Assembly: GCA_032191485.1 (NCBI GenBank)
Contig: JAVDOI010000013.1
Span: 1,456,559 to 1,520,558, forward strand
Origin: Leptoclinus maculatus
Taxonomy: Eukaryota > Chordata > Actinopteri > Perciformes > Stichaeidae
Direction of reading: 5' to 3'
Length of the DNA: 64,000 nucleotides
The position numbers and the translations under genes are program-made. A model generated the notes under the pieces. The model worked only from the letters and a program-made list of their open reading frames with translations, had not been told where the DNA came from and did not search any database. This document shows positions 1 through 11,600 of this stretch, piece by piece; the stretch's first letter is position 1, and every line of letters begins with the position of its first letter.

Positions 1-655
1 AAAACATGGTCAGCCTGGGTTTCGGCTTTGGTTAAGATGACTCCAGGGAGTGTGGACAGTGGGAGGAGGCCTTGGATGCTTTACTCTCCTTTTCCTTTTG
101 CTTCTCAGCCTCCCCGCCCACTCCAGCAGCTGTTGACGTGGGCCATCATGGGGAATTTTCATTCAGTCGGAGGGAAGGATTAGGCCTGAGCTCAACCACA
201 GATGGACTGAGACTGCCCCCTATTAATAAATCCTGCTGTGATGCTGTGAATTCATCTGGACATTTTTTTTTTCCTCCCCCTTTTTTTAAGTTCCGAGCAG
301 CTAGTGGACATGAACGCAGCGGCATGCTAATCTGCCCGTTACAAAAGTTACAGAGAGAGAGAGAGGGAGAAAGTGACATGACGAATTCAAAGAGGAAAGA
401 AGAAGAAGAAGAAGTGTGTGTGTGTGGGGGAAGGGGGAGGGGGGGGGGGGTGGCCTTCTTCTTCTTCTGCTTCTTTTGCATAATTTGGTTCCTATTAGCG
501 ACATCATTCAGTGGCTTTTTTTCAGATGATAATTTGGAAATCTGGGGTTGCGGCGCTAATCCAGCGGCATTACACTTTACCGAGGGATTACTGAGTGACA
601 ACTTCAAGTGAAACGAAAGATGTAAGGGCCTCTTAAGCCATGTTCCTATTAAAAG
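1..655. other. Noncoding stretch with purine/pyrimidine simple repeats
   Basis: No gene is recognisable. The stretch contains (GA)n near 352-366, a GAA run at 399-414, a TG run, a 12-G tract at 439-450 and a TTC-rich run at 455-475. The GAA and TTC runs face each other and could pair as a weak hairpin. Overlapping open frames on both strands here translate only simple sequence. Confidence 0.6.
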
Positions 656-725
656 CCACAGTGCGGCGTGACACTGTGGCAGGCTTCATTGCACACTTGC
701 CAACTAGTTGGGGATATATATCCCC
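656..725. repeat. Cluster of three short palindromes
   Basis: There is an 8-bp inverted repeat CCACAGTG/CACTGTGG (656-663 and 672-679, 8-nt loop), a perfect 10-bp palindrome CAACTAGTTG (701-710) and a perfect 16-bp palindrome GGGGATATATATCCCC (710-725). All are read directly from the sequence. Function is unknown. Confidence 0.75.
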
Positions 726-1191
726 TGATAAATGCTCCAACGCTCATAGGGATTTCTTCATCTTTTTTTACATTTTATTTTTCATTTCTTCAGCTTTCAG
801 CTATTTTCAGATTATCTTTTCTTGTTCTGGTTCTCTCTTTATGTTTTCGGGCGGGATGTGGGGGTTGTAGTGCAAAGGTTGTGTGTTTCAGACCTGACTT
901 CATCGAACGGATGCTCTCTGAGGAAGCATTGACGTTGTTCAAGGCGACTCCCCAACAAAGTTGAATCAGTTTTTTCTTTCCTTCAACCAACTTAAAAGTA
1001 AGCGAGGTGGTGCCGAGGAGACTTTCTATGGTGCCCATATCTATTATAACCATCCCTATAATGCATCACAATCTGCTTATAGCACTGTATAATTACAGTT
1101 ATAGTCTGAGACCTTAGTTATAAGGTCAAGTACTATAATACTTCATAATTGCCGGTGACTCATAGACTTTTTTTTTTTTGCAAAGACCATC

Positions 1192-1473
1192 ATTCCTAAA
1201 GTTGTAATACATGGTAATCTATACATAATGCATTATAATTACTGCCATGATACAGTGATTATAGCTTACACTAAGTGGTCATTGTGAGCTTTAAGTAAAG
1301 TAACGATTGTTTCTATTGTATGTTGTTCCTGCTTAGACTACTACTATGCAAGAACGGCATTACTTAAAGCAATCAATGACCACTTAGAGTGACTTATTAC
1401 CACATAATAATGCATTAAAACAGTGATTACAATACATTATGAAAAGAGTATAGTGCATTACAACTTTAGGAAT
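1192..1473. mobile_element. Long-hairpin MITE-like element
   Basis: The segment is an imperfect palindrome of about 280 bp. The ends are ATTCCTAAAGTTGTAATAC (from 1192) and the reverse complement of ATTCCTAAAGTTGTAATGC (ending 1473). Matching inner blocks are CTAAGTGGTCATTG (1271-1284) against its complement at 1374-1387, and TTAAGTAA (1291-1298) against 1360-1367, leaving a loop of about 60 nt. There is no coding capacity. Flanking sequence at 1045-1150 resembles parts of the region at 22.1-22.6 kb, so the full element may be longer. This structure fits a non-autonomous DNA transposon; the superfamily is not determined. Confidence 0.7.
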
Positions 1474-1489
1474 CATAATAAACTTTGAT

Positions 1490-2530
1490 CCTCGGAAGTA
1501 TTATGACACTTGGCGGTCTGGAGTTTGTTCTAAATTGACTCCGAGATGTCCCTTCTCTCCTTCAGGTAGCCATTACCTTCCCAGTATCTCCACATGGGGG
1601 GATGCTGTTGTCCTGTGGCTCAGATGAGATGAGTTTGAGTCTTGAGCCATATGCAGAGATCAAAGAGACACACAGGAGGGTTAAAGCAGGACAGGGAGAA
1701 AAAACAAAAGGCGCGTTTCTTCCCCATAGTGACCTGGATATGCAGCCAGTTCAAAACGCATCACTTTCCTCTCCTGTCTGCTGACTGGATCCCTGGAGAG
1801 GGACAAAGTAACTGTTCAATCCCAGGTAATTAACTTCACCACGACCCAGGGAACACTCGTACCAGACACCGCGATCCTTTAAGCGCAACACTCCATTAGT
1901 CATATCCCACAAGGCCTTGCAAATGGCAAGACAAAAAAAATGCTGGGGGTGTGCTGGGGGCTCATCCTGCCCGTGTAATCACAGCGACAGAGGCAAAATA
2001 TGTCCATTAGCCTGGATCACAATAAGAGGGTGTCTACGACGAGTCGGGATCATTTTGCTTTATCGGTATCAGTCCACTTGGCACATTTAAAAAAAAATCT
2101 TTTCCCCGTGAGGCCAGTTTTCACATTGCATACACATATGGTAAAACGCTGTAACTTTAATCAGTGTGAAGCAACATAATGCAGATCTAGTCAGAAAACA
2201 GAAGGGAGCCAGCGCTGAATCAGGTCCTCGGTGTAAAATGGACAGGTGCTGTTTGGATGGAGGTAACAGTGAGGTCGGTGCACGAGAAAACTCTCCAAAG
2301 CTGCTTATTAGCTGCGCTCTCCTGCAAGATGTCTGTATTATATTTAACAGACATTTTCTCTCAAGAAACAAAACAAAAAAAACGTGCATGCACGAACACC
2401 GTGGGTGAGATGAGGTTTTGAGATATTACAAATGATATAGGAGTGTGATTTCTTCGTGATCTTCACATATTTTCCGGTTCTGAAATGTGTCGCAAATGAG
2501 AAGTGCCTTTAAACTTGATAAGTCATATTT
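1490..2530. other. Noncoding stretch, nothing recognised
   Basis: No repeat, RNA gene or coding exon was recognised. Short open frames on both strands have no recognisable domain. Confidence 0.5.
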
Positions 2531-2532
2531 TT

Positions 2533-2745
2533 AGGTACTTCCACTTCACACGGGTATTTCATTCATTTCAGAGGGAACATTGTCTTTTATCTGCTACATT
2601 TATCTGACAGCTGGAGTTACAAGGTACATATTAAAAAACCCACATATGATTCTTTCATAAAAAAGAAAATATATATATATATACACACAATGAGTACTAT
2701 TACTGTACATTTCACTGACATCGAATTATCTGTACTTACATTCAT
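2533..2745 (+). mobile_element. Fragment of an AAGTAC-rich teleost dispersed repeat
   Basis: The string CAGAGGGAACATTGT followed by CTGCTACATTTATCTGACAG and later AATGAGTACTATTACTGTAC matches, from memory, the middle and right part of a very common teleost short element rich in 'tactcaagtacttttact'. The same family has pieces at 21.16-21.24, 21.69-21.78 and 22.61-22.76 kb. It has no coding capacity. An (AT)7 run lies inside it at about 2669-2682. Confidence 0.5.
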
Positions 2746-4833
2746 CTAAACCTACGAAGTATTTGACGAGCTGGGAGTGAGACTGTGATGGCAAATCTTT
2801 GACTGAATTATTGCCTCTACATGGCTCTCAACATGGCGACCGCTGAGCCGGCTCTTGACAGTGTTATCAGTGGAAACAAAAGACAACAGTGCTGACAGAG
2901 CCAACAGTGTTTACCTGAGGGGGAACCGGAGGCTGGGCGTTAAGCTTACCATTGCCGTTAACGGGTGGGCGGCCATTATCAGCGGTAACCGCCGTATGAG
3001 AGCAGTCCAGAGCCGCGGCGATTAGCTACTAGCTAGCCAGTGGAGCATGCTCACATGCACTAACATGCACGCACGGCCTGTGCAGCGAAACTCAGATTAC
3101 AACACGCACAGGAGGAGAATGCTCCGATAGATATTCCACCACTGCATCTTTACATACACTGGAGTTCTTTGTTGCTCTGCATTTTTAATTTAGAAGCTTT
3201 AAAGGTCTGGAAAGGTGAAGGCGGAAAAACATCTTGGTTAAGTTTAGAGGGAAGATCATGGTTTGGGTTGAAAAGACTTCTTTGTTGAAGTTAGCGGACG
3301 CTCACTTGATCACAATCACATGTCGTTTTGAAGCACTTGGCAGATGATTGATTGCTGCCCTTCTCCGCGGGAGGACAGTATCATCTAGTTAGGTAAATAA
3401 CCAACACTTCTTCCACCTTTGCTTTTGAACAATCTATCAATCAATTTAACCTCAGAAAATGCTTATTTTAGTATGCTCTGCTGCTTAGATGCTGCTGTGA
3501 TCATATCGCAGCTCCGCTTTCCTCAAAAGAGAACCTCGTGACTCTGTGTTAACAGACAAACAACCGGCAAAGTGCAAATAAAGTGCGGATGTAACAATGC
3601 CTCACAGTCGATCAACACCGGTTCACAAAACCAAGGCGTAGGTTGATAAAAGCGCTCAGTTCAATGCAGTTGACACAATCAAAGCGTCGGCTTAAGAAAA
3701 ACATCTCACTATGTATCCAACATGCATAATGCTGCGATCAAATACAATCTATAGCAATTACCTCCGTGCAGACGTGTGTTGCATGAACAAAACATTCTCA
3801 AGATTGTTGATCTTTCCTTTCAGATGAGCGTCGCGGCTCAATGTCATACAAGCCAGGGGAAATTAAATGTAAATATAATACCCGTGTCCCTGGGTGTGAA
3901 ATAGAATGTATTCAGTCAATACAATATCTGCACATGTTAAAGCGGCTTGAATCAAAAAAAGCTTATTGAAATTTCAGTGCAGCTATATGGGAGCCTCTAA
4001 TGAGGGAAGAAGAGAACCGTGTTTCTCTGACTGTGCAGCAGTCGAACCAATTATCAGACTTCCCTGCTGCTGAACCATGGGAGAAAGTCCATAGGTGATG
4101 GTGGGGAGGACGAGGGGAGGCCACGTTGTTTAAGTGAGAGAGAACAGATAATGGACTCGGAGCTCCTCTCCCTCTCGCTGCCTCCCCGCCACTCTCAATA
4201 AAGGAAAGGACTGGCGTTTCTAGCCGACAGCCATCAGAGAGCCGGGGCGTGTGATTTGACTGTGCATGTCAAAAGATAGTTTGATTGTCTTTGGAAATGT
4301 TTTATTCATCGGATGGGGTTTCGGATGCTGCTTTACCTCCGTGTCTGATTTTCCGGCAAGACGAGTCTGTCAGACAACATAATGAAGAATGTGTAGCAAC
4401 TGTAACACTTGCGTAACTGCTCGTTTCACCTCTGGTCCTGTCATTGCGGCGGTCACATTCACAGCTAGCGCACTTTGCACAAACATTTTCTCAATCATCA
4501 AAGTCATTTTTTTATGCATTAGGAGGAAATGCTGCGTTTTAAAATCACTCAATTCCATCTGAATCACGTCTCCCAACTCTCCCGCTTCTTCATACATCTC
4601 TGCCGAATCACAGTTTTGCAAAAGGCTGCAAATTAGTTTCAGCGTAAACTGACAATAAAGGTTGTATGGTATTGTGTTGCCAAAGCACAGTGCGGTATAA
4701 TGTGACGTATTTAATCTGACAGGCCATCGATACTGTATAGGTTCTGGTGCCCAGCGGTTTGTTTTCTGCTTCTGTCGACTACAGTCAAAGTTTACTTTGG
4801 TGCATTTATGCATTTGGCTCATTTAGGGTGGTA
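2746..4833. other. Mostly single-copy-looking noncoding DNA
   Basis: Apart from the repeat fragment at 3229-3300 nothing is recognised. A 150-codon open frame on the minus strand (4370-4822) has no recognisable domain, no splice context that stands out, and a length that can arise by chance in this amount of sequence. Confidence 0.5.
3229..3300 (-). repeat. Fragment of the 'AACCCAAACCATGATCTT' dispersed family
   Basis: The reverse complement reads CAACCCAAACCATGATCTTC and then CTCTAAACTTAACCAAGATG. This matches the downstream half of the family copies at 29.5 kb (plus) and 58.35 kb (minus). Confidence 0.5.
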
Positions 4834-5030
4834 CTGCCCAATTACAAGCCGACCGGGGCTTGTCACATGGGCTCACATGTGGCTTGTTAATTGGACAACA
4901 TTTTTGGTATCCTGTCATCCTGCCAGGTTAGAGAGCGTGGGCTGTGGGGGGTGAAGGTGGGCGGTCGGGCAAAATAACTCCCTGCAGCAGCCCTCATTAT
5001 GGACTCCGTTGCTGTGACTTACCTACCCTG
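4834..5030 (+). promoter_or_regulatory. Duplicated noncoding element, copy 1
   Basis: The block starts CTGCCCAATTACAAGCC, contains GGCTTGTTAATTGGACA, and ends its first part with GTCATCCTGCCAGG (to 4927). The block at 17618-17703 has the same order and orientation. A further match, TTGCTGTGACTTACCTACC (5009-5027), follows in both copies. CCAATTACAAGCC and GGCTTGTTAATTGG form an imperfect inverted repeat of 13-14 bp around a loop of about 30 nt, carrying AATTA/TAATT homeodomain-type cores. It is either a duplicated regulatory element or an uncharacterised low-copy repeat; function is inferred only. Confidence 0.45.
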
Positions 5031-5575
5031 GTGTTAATAGCCATTAAGAACACATACAGAAGTAGCTCAATATGAATTTTGCCCTCGGTTAATCTTTTTT
5101 TCGGTTTGGTCTCTGGCTTTGACGAACAGCTGGCCATCAGATGCCACTATCAGCCTCTTCACAGACTGGTGTTTGAGGTTGTTCATGTGGCCTGGATATC
5201 ATTCTTTCTCCCAACAAGCTGCCCCGCAGTTCTCCCGAAACCTCCATTTTACGCCACCTGAGTTTAAATGGCATTGTCTTGAACCGCCTAAGTAAACCGA
5301 GCAAGAAGTAAAAAAAAAAGAAAGAAGTTAAAGCCCTAGCTGCCTGCCGGACCTGGCGGTGACACTGCCGGGGTAGGGAAGCGGATCTGAAGCCTTGAAT
5401 CGCGGCCCGTGGGTCACACAGGAATCAAAGAGCGGCTATTCCAAACAGGTTCCCGCGGAGATGAGGGGAGAGCGGAGCTGCGGAAGGCCCGGCCCGCTGC
5501 TTTTGTAAGTCAGGCAACGAAACGGCAGTGAGTGGAGGTCGCGGGAGATGACTGATTCATGGGCCGGCTAGCAGG

Positions 5576-5576
<1 letters not shown>

Positions 5577-5626
<50 letters not shown>
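5577..5626 (+). repeat. (TG)25 microsatellite
   Basis: Uninterrupted TG dinucleotides, read directly. The open frames crossing it encode only alternating Cys/Val or His/Thr. Confidence 0.97.
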
Positions 5627-5627
<1 letters not shown>

Positions 5628-7617
5628 ATGGCACACGGTGGATGACAGATTGGCAAGGCCACGGATGGGCCAGGCTCCATCAGCCCCGCAGGCTGCTGTG
5701 ATGTGTCCATTCTCCCTTCACTCACCTCCAGACCAGAGTTGTCTGTGTGATTGCCTGTGCGTGCTGCAGTGTCTCGTTTTCTCTTCCCCCCCCCCCCCCA
5801 GTTATGGGTGTGTTGTTTTCAAAATCAGAACCACAATCACCTCATGTAAGCAACAATTTGCCAAGTACAATAAAGGTAAAAAATGTGTCTTGGCGGTGCT
5901 GTTGCAGAACTGTGTTGACGAGAACTCGGGGACACAGCAGCTGGTTATGCCAGCGTTACTCACTGTGTTCCTGTTCTGTGTGTGTTAGTGTGTGTGTGTG
6001 TGTGTGTGCATATTGTTTTCTGTCTACACATACTTGCACACATTCAGGGCCAGGACAAGATAATAGAAAAGCCTAACAATTAGTCACAACGAGAGCGGCT
6101 TGATTGTGGAAATGAAATGCCTGAAGAAAGCACAATAACTACATCTGTATTATTTCAAAACCTTTCCGAGAAAGTATTTTTCTCAGATAAAGCTGTATCA
6201 TAAGGGCTTTATCTTGTATCATTAGTATGCATTATATACCGCTACTTATTGAACGTAATAATAAGATTCACAGTATGCTGTAAAACGGGCAATTTGTATG
6301 CTTTGAATACACGAATGTGAGCGAACAGTTAGTTCCACATCTGTTTAGTACATGGCATGTATACATGATATATATTTCACAGCATATCCATATTTTAGAG
6401 CACTATATTTGTGTTATCTTTTCTTACTTTTTAACTGTCGATTGAAGTCATTTGTTCCGCAGCGTATTGTTCGACTGAAGACGAGACATTTGTCCATTTT
6501 GAGTGAATCCCGTTTCCCGAGTTGGGTCAAAGTTGTGTGGAACGTTTTCAACCTCCCCCGTTCATCATCGCACTTTGACAGATTATGACTGATGAAGCAA
6601 AGACGGTTAACACGCCCGGCACCTCGCTGACAGCGCCCTCCACGCTCCACTCGTCAGTGTCAGGTAACCATTTCCCAAGTGCCACCTTCAATTACTTAGG
6701 ATATTGCTAATGATTATACATTGTGTGCGAATGCAAATGTGCGCAAAAGGAAGTTTCATGATATGAAGCCGGAGTGAGTTGTAGCATGACTAATGATGTT
6801 CCAAATGAAGGGTGGACTTCAATGAGTGTCTTAAAGAGCAGAAGAGATTTTAATTACTCATCTGTCTGGCTGCCTGCGTGACCTTCAGTGGAAACCTGGA
6901 CACAAGTCAATTACAGTGATGATGTGCTATCTTCTTATCTGGCTGGAAACCTTGTGACCGGGCTGGCCTTGGAAATGGCAGATTGTCATTATAGGTCATT
7001 ATAATATTAATCTGAAAGTCAGGGGAGGAAAAAAAAGTTTAAAATCCACTGCGCTACTGTAGAGTCAACGGCAACATTGTCAGAGAATAGCAGGAGGCAA
7101 GGTTTTTGATTTATTACCCTCACTTAAGCTGGGAGTAATTTGTGCTCCGCAAAAATAAGGAAAGCTGGTCAAGTAACACTGTAAACTGTTTTATTATACC
7201 CTCATCAATTCATTTTTTAATCAGCCATTTATTTCAGTGTTTTGAGTGGATAGCAACATCAATAAACACGCCGACTCTCGGCGGCATCGCCACCCACAGC
7301 TGCACTGGGAGAGAGCTGTTTTACTCAGGAAGTCAGTCGGTCAGAGTCTATTTGTCTTTTGTAATTACCATTCAATAAAGGAAAACCCTTGGTAATTATC
7401 CCCGGCGCTCGGTGAAACCAATCATTGTGAGTTAACGTAAACACAGAAGCGTTCTTGAAGAGGCTGATTCAGGCTTCAACTCGGCTCACCGGATCAAACG
7501 CATGCAGCGAATGCGGGACGTCGAGGCCCCATCTGTGTCCGTGACCCCCTTAGAGAGCCGGGTCGCGACCTCATCTTAGGAGTTCAGAGTGAAAGGGATC
7601 CCTTCCCAGGGTGGCGG

Positions 7618-7637
7618 CCCCCCCCCCCCCCCCCCCC
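7618..7637 (+). repeat. 20-bp poly-C tract
   Basis: An unbroken run of 20 C. One of 23 G or C homopolymers of at least 11 bp in the window. Confidence 0.95.
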
Positions 7638-8443
7638 GCTGAGGACCGCATCACGCGCATCATCGGTTAAAGGATCGTCTGGGTCAACGTGAAACAGGAA
7701 GACTTGGGGAAGCTCGCTGGCCTCCGCGCTGATGGCACTCAGGCTGCACGTGGCTTTGATTTAATTGAGTGGGAGGTGAGTGTTAGGGAGGACAACGCAA
7801 AGCAGAGGAAAGGGCGTAGAAAGAGCGAGCCTTCCAAAAGTTTGACTCTAAATGGACCATAATGTACTGAATGAACATCATGCTGTATTGAAGAAGACTT
7901 GAAACTAGAGATTGAGACCATAAACTCATGTTTACAATGTTTACTGAGGTAATAAATCATTGGGTCCGGAGGTTGCCGATCTGGCATGAGTTTGGCCTCC
8001 AGTAGGTAAAACATGCTTATAGGAATGATATAGACACGGGTGTCATTCACTGCGCAAGTCTCTTGAAAACTCACCAGTTTGTCTCAAACTAAAGAAACTC
8101 TGATAAACTTTGGTTCAGGGGTGAAGAAGGCATGAAAATCCTCCACACGCAGCCACTATAGCACTCGCTGTGCAATATCCGTCCATACCTTTGCACTGAC
8201 ACGTACACAACCCCTGACTCTCTACCTCTACCCCCGCATTGTTGAACGTGTCTTGACGGCGGTCTTCTATCTGGGCTTTTATCTCTCCGTCACGCCTTTG
8301 CCACTGACATTTAGATGAAAGCTATAGGCTCGGAATAATCTGCACTGATAGGAAAACATCTTGCAAGCTGCCAGGAGAACGAGCAGTTGGAGTGCAGGCA
8401 TCTCCACAGCCTGTAGTCTGGTGCATCCCAGGACTGCTTCTGG

Positions 8444-8611
8444 ATGCAGCGCGCTTACTGTATAGGAAACGCGCTGCATACAGCACAGAGATACAATCAC
8501 AGATAGAGCTACTGGGCTGTACACAGCACAGGAAGAGATGTACAAGATACAGTAATCCTCTGTGCAGAAGATACATGGAAGTTATCCTTATCATTTCATT
8601 TGATAAGGATA
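8444..8611. repeat. Two short hairpins
   Basis: ATGCAGCGCG (8444-8453) pairs perfectly with CGCGCTGCAT (8470-8479) across a 16-nt loop. TATCCTTATCA (8583-8593) pairs perfectly with TGATAAGGATA (8601-8611) across a 7-nt loop and carries two facing GATA cores. Between them the motif 'acagcacag' recurs. No known RNA family is recognised. Confidence 0.65.
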
Positions 8612-11600
8612 CTTGTCCACAGAGTTGAGTATATATTGTATATGCAATACGTGCAGTCACTCTAAATCTCCCGAAACACCCCGTGTTTTGCCACCGTTGG
8701 TTAAATCCCAAGAAGTGCGCCTATTGTGAGCACCCTAAGGAATAAGAAAGAGAAATAAGTAAAAACTAATTGAAAAATGAGACTTTTAGAGATCCATTAG
8801 GATCTGAGAGGTTGCCAATTAATGGGCTCTTAAATACAACGACTGACGTCGCGAGTCCAACACTCCGAGGCACTCAGCGGTTATCATGGGAAAATGACAG
8901 CTCGCGACAGGGAAGGCAAGCTGTTATTACTCTGAGGAATGAAAGACCGTCTTGAAGGGAAATCGCCCCGACATGGAGTATCTTTAAGCGCCGTGGCTTT
9001 TTTTCCGCTGTATCAAAAGAGCTCGGAAAACTGAGAAGGACTGTGATCGAGGAAGAAAAAGAGGCCTCGCGGACCCAGATCGACAACATAATCAAACAAG
9101 TTCATGAGTTGCACTAGCTGGCATAACTACGGGGCCGGCTGCGGCCCGACATCAAGGCACCGGCTGAATGAGAGTCAACGCGAGGAATTTAAGAAGCAGG
9201 CTTAAGAAGCAGGGCTGACGGCTCGTGTAGCAACACGGAACCCTTTATTCAGCCGTCAAAACAGGGCTGAGAGGCTTTCCACCCTGCTGCAGGGCTGAAA
9301 GAAGTCTTGTGGACTGATGAATCCGAGTTTGACATTTGGAGTCCATTAAGCAGTTTCCACTTAGATCCACAAAACCATTTCTTACTTCACTTATAATTAC
9401 TCCTTACGTATATGCTTTAATTTATGGCATTTACTATCACATTCTGCTTGAGAGTTCCCCCCCAAAAAGATGCTGAAACATAGGGCGCCGAACAACTTTC
9501 AGCGGAGACGGGCGGAGTACTAATGCATTTAAACATGAGGATAACAGCAAGGGGGACAACAAGACACATTGCTAATTAGATTTCTGGTTAACACAAGAGT
9601 TGGCATAGCAACCCATGAAGCCGCAGAAGCCATGCTTAATTGGGAATATCTGCAGGATGGGATGCTTCTTTGACAAAGTTGAACGCGCGGCTGTCGTGCA
9701 GCCTCGTTTGTGTCGCCATGTCGGTGTTATTTTAATGTGCGTGCAGCATGAAGAGAGACGAGGTGTCGGCGGTGTCACAGACAGGAGCATGAGCACACGC
9801 GTGTGTCCTGTGAGCACATGCGTGTGTCCTGTGAGCACATGTTAAAGACCCTTAAAGAGTCCTCGGGGAGGGAACCAGCGCTCCGATCTCACAATGGTCA
9901 CATCATCCCGAGCACAAACGAGCCTTGGGCATTGTGCTCGAAAAAACAAATAGAATAAATACACAAAACAAATGTTTATGAATGATGAATGAGAGTGCTC
10001 TTGGAATTAGAAGTGGTGCTTAATAAGGAGGCTCCGTCTGCGTATTCATCAGCAAAACTTTTCCTCACCTCATTTATCTCGAATAGAAATCCGCCCCCAA
10101 ATAACGATAATTGTTCAAAATTGGTGGAAAATTATTCTGGCAACACGTCTGTATGAATAAATTGTGCCATTATTACCTCATAAGGGAACAGAGAGGGAGA
10201 GAGTTTACACTGCATCATAATCTAATCAGCTCATTAATTCTCGCAAATGTCTTTTATTCCGCTGTTGCAGGGGAACACGTGTGACTGAATCAATATCACA
10301 CTCGTGCTTCACGTGTGTGACGCTATTCGCATCAAATTATCGCAGCACACTGGGCCTTCAAGAGTCTAATTCAAACACCAGATTCATCTCAGCAAGTCGT
10401 TTTGTCTCGTGTTGAAGAACCAATCTGACATGTTTTTCATATCGTGCTACGTCACTTCTTCGGAGCGTGTAGCATACTCACGCGTATGCATTTGAACGGC
10501 GGTCAGCGCGGACTACGTGTACAAATGACACGCAAAGAAAAAGCAAGAACGGCGTTTTTCATTGCGAGCTAAATGACTCACTAATTGTTGTGTCGTTCAC
10601 ACGGCAAATTGCTGAGAGCGGGTGCTGCTGATGCAGACAAACCTTTCCAACCTTTTTGTCAAGTCTGTCCATCAAAAGACCTTTCAATCAATTTGGGAAT
10701 ATTTCCCAGTACCTGTCGTTCAGGGAGTGTGATCTTTAAGCCCCCGAAGAAAAGCTCTTAAGTGAACAATTTACTTGAAAGGATGAGAGTTGTTCTTCCT
10801 TGTGATGTCGCCTCCGTTCCAGAAAATCCTTCAAACAACCTAAATTGTACTGAAACAAGGACAATTACCTCAATGGATTTCCAAGACCCGTTTACTGATT
10901 TGACGGGAGGAAAAAAAAAAAACCGATATAATGCTGTTATGATGGAAAAGCTTTTGTAGTGTGTTGCCTCCTTTGTCATTTTGTGATGGAGCAGGAGGGG
11001 GAAGGAGGACAGAATCTGTCATTTTCAGGTAGAGGGGTGTTGAGGCAGAACCTATTCATTTTGACCTACATAGGCTGGGTCCTCGAGAGCGAGGTTAACG
11101 CTCCAGCACCCCTTTCCAAGCGTCATGGGATCATTAGTATCCTTTGCTGTAGCAGCGCAGACCTCTTTTGATGCCCCCGTCTATGATGAAACTATACTGA
11201 GAGGGGGGGGGCGGCCCATTTTCCAGGGCCTTTTTTTTTCAAAGTGGCCATTTCCATTCGAGGGGATGGCTCCCCTCTTCTTCTTCTTCTTCTTCGTCCT
11301 CTTCTCGTCCTCCTCTCTCTCTCTGTGGTTGAGTGCAGCGGTGTAGAAATGAGACGAGGAGGAAATTGGGAGCGGGGTCAGCGCTGAGCGGGCGACAGCA
11401 TCGCCTGGGAACAATAAGTGAGCCGCAGCGCATGGGAGATTAGAACATATTTTAACAATGCCGACAAGGTAATAGAGGAAGTGACAGGTAACCACTGGTT
11501 TGGTTTGGCAATGAATCGACCGACGGGGGTTGCGGGGAAAGTGGCGGCATGTCACTTGATTCACATTATCCAGCCTAAAACACAGCACTTAAGTGGATCT

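Larger units (their letters stand above)
5031..8443. other. Noncoding stretch with microsatellites
   Basis: Holds (TG)25 at 5577-5626, a 14-C run at 5786-5799, a shorter TG run at 5988-6008 and a 20-C run at 7618-7637. No gene, RNA or mobile element was recognised in the remainder. Confidence 0.55.

Noticed and set aside
395..475. GAA/TTC facing repeats as a functional hairpin
   Set aside because: Both arms are simple sequence; pairing potential follows from composition and gives no evidence of function.
4370..4822. 150-codon minus-strand open frame
   Set aside because: No recognisable domain, no supporting splice pattern or neighbour, and a length that can occur by chance in 64 kb of mixed-composition DNA.
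9788..9841. CRISPR-like short repeats
   Set aside because: The 21-bp units are directly adjacent with no spacers, so this is a tandem repeat in vertebrate DNA.
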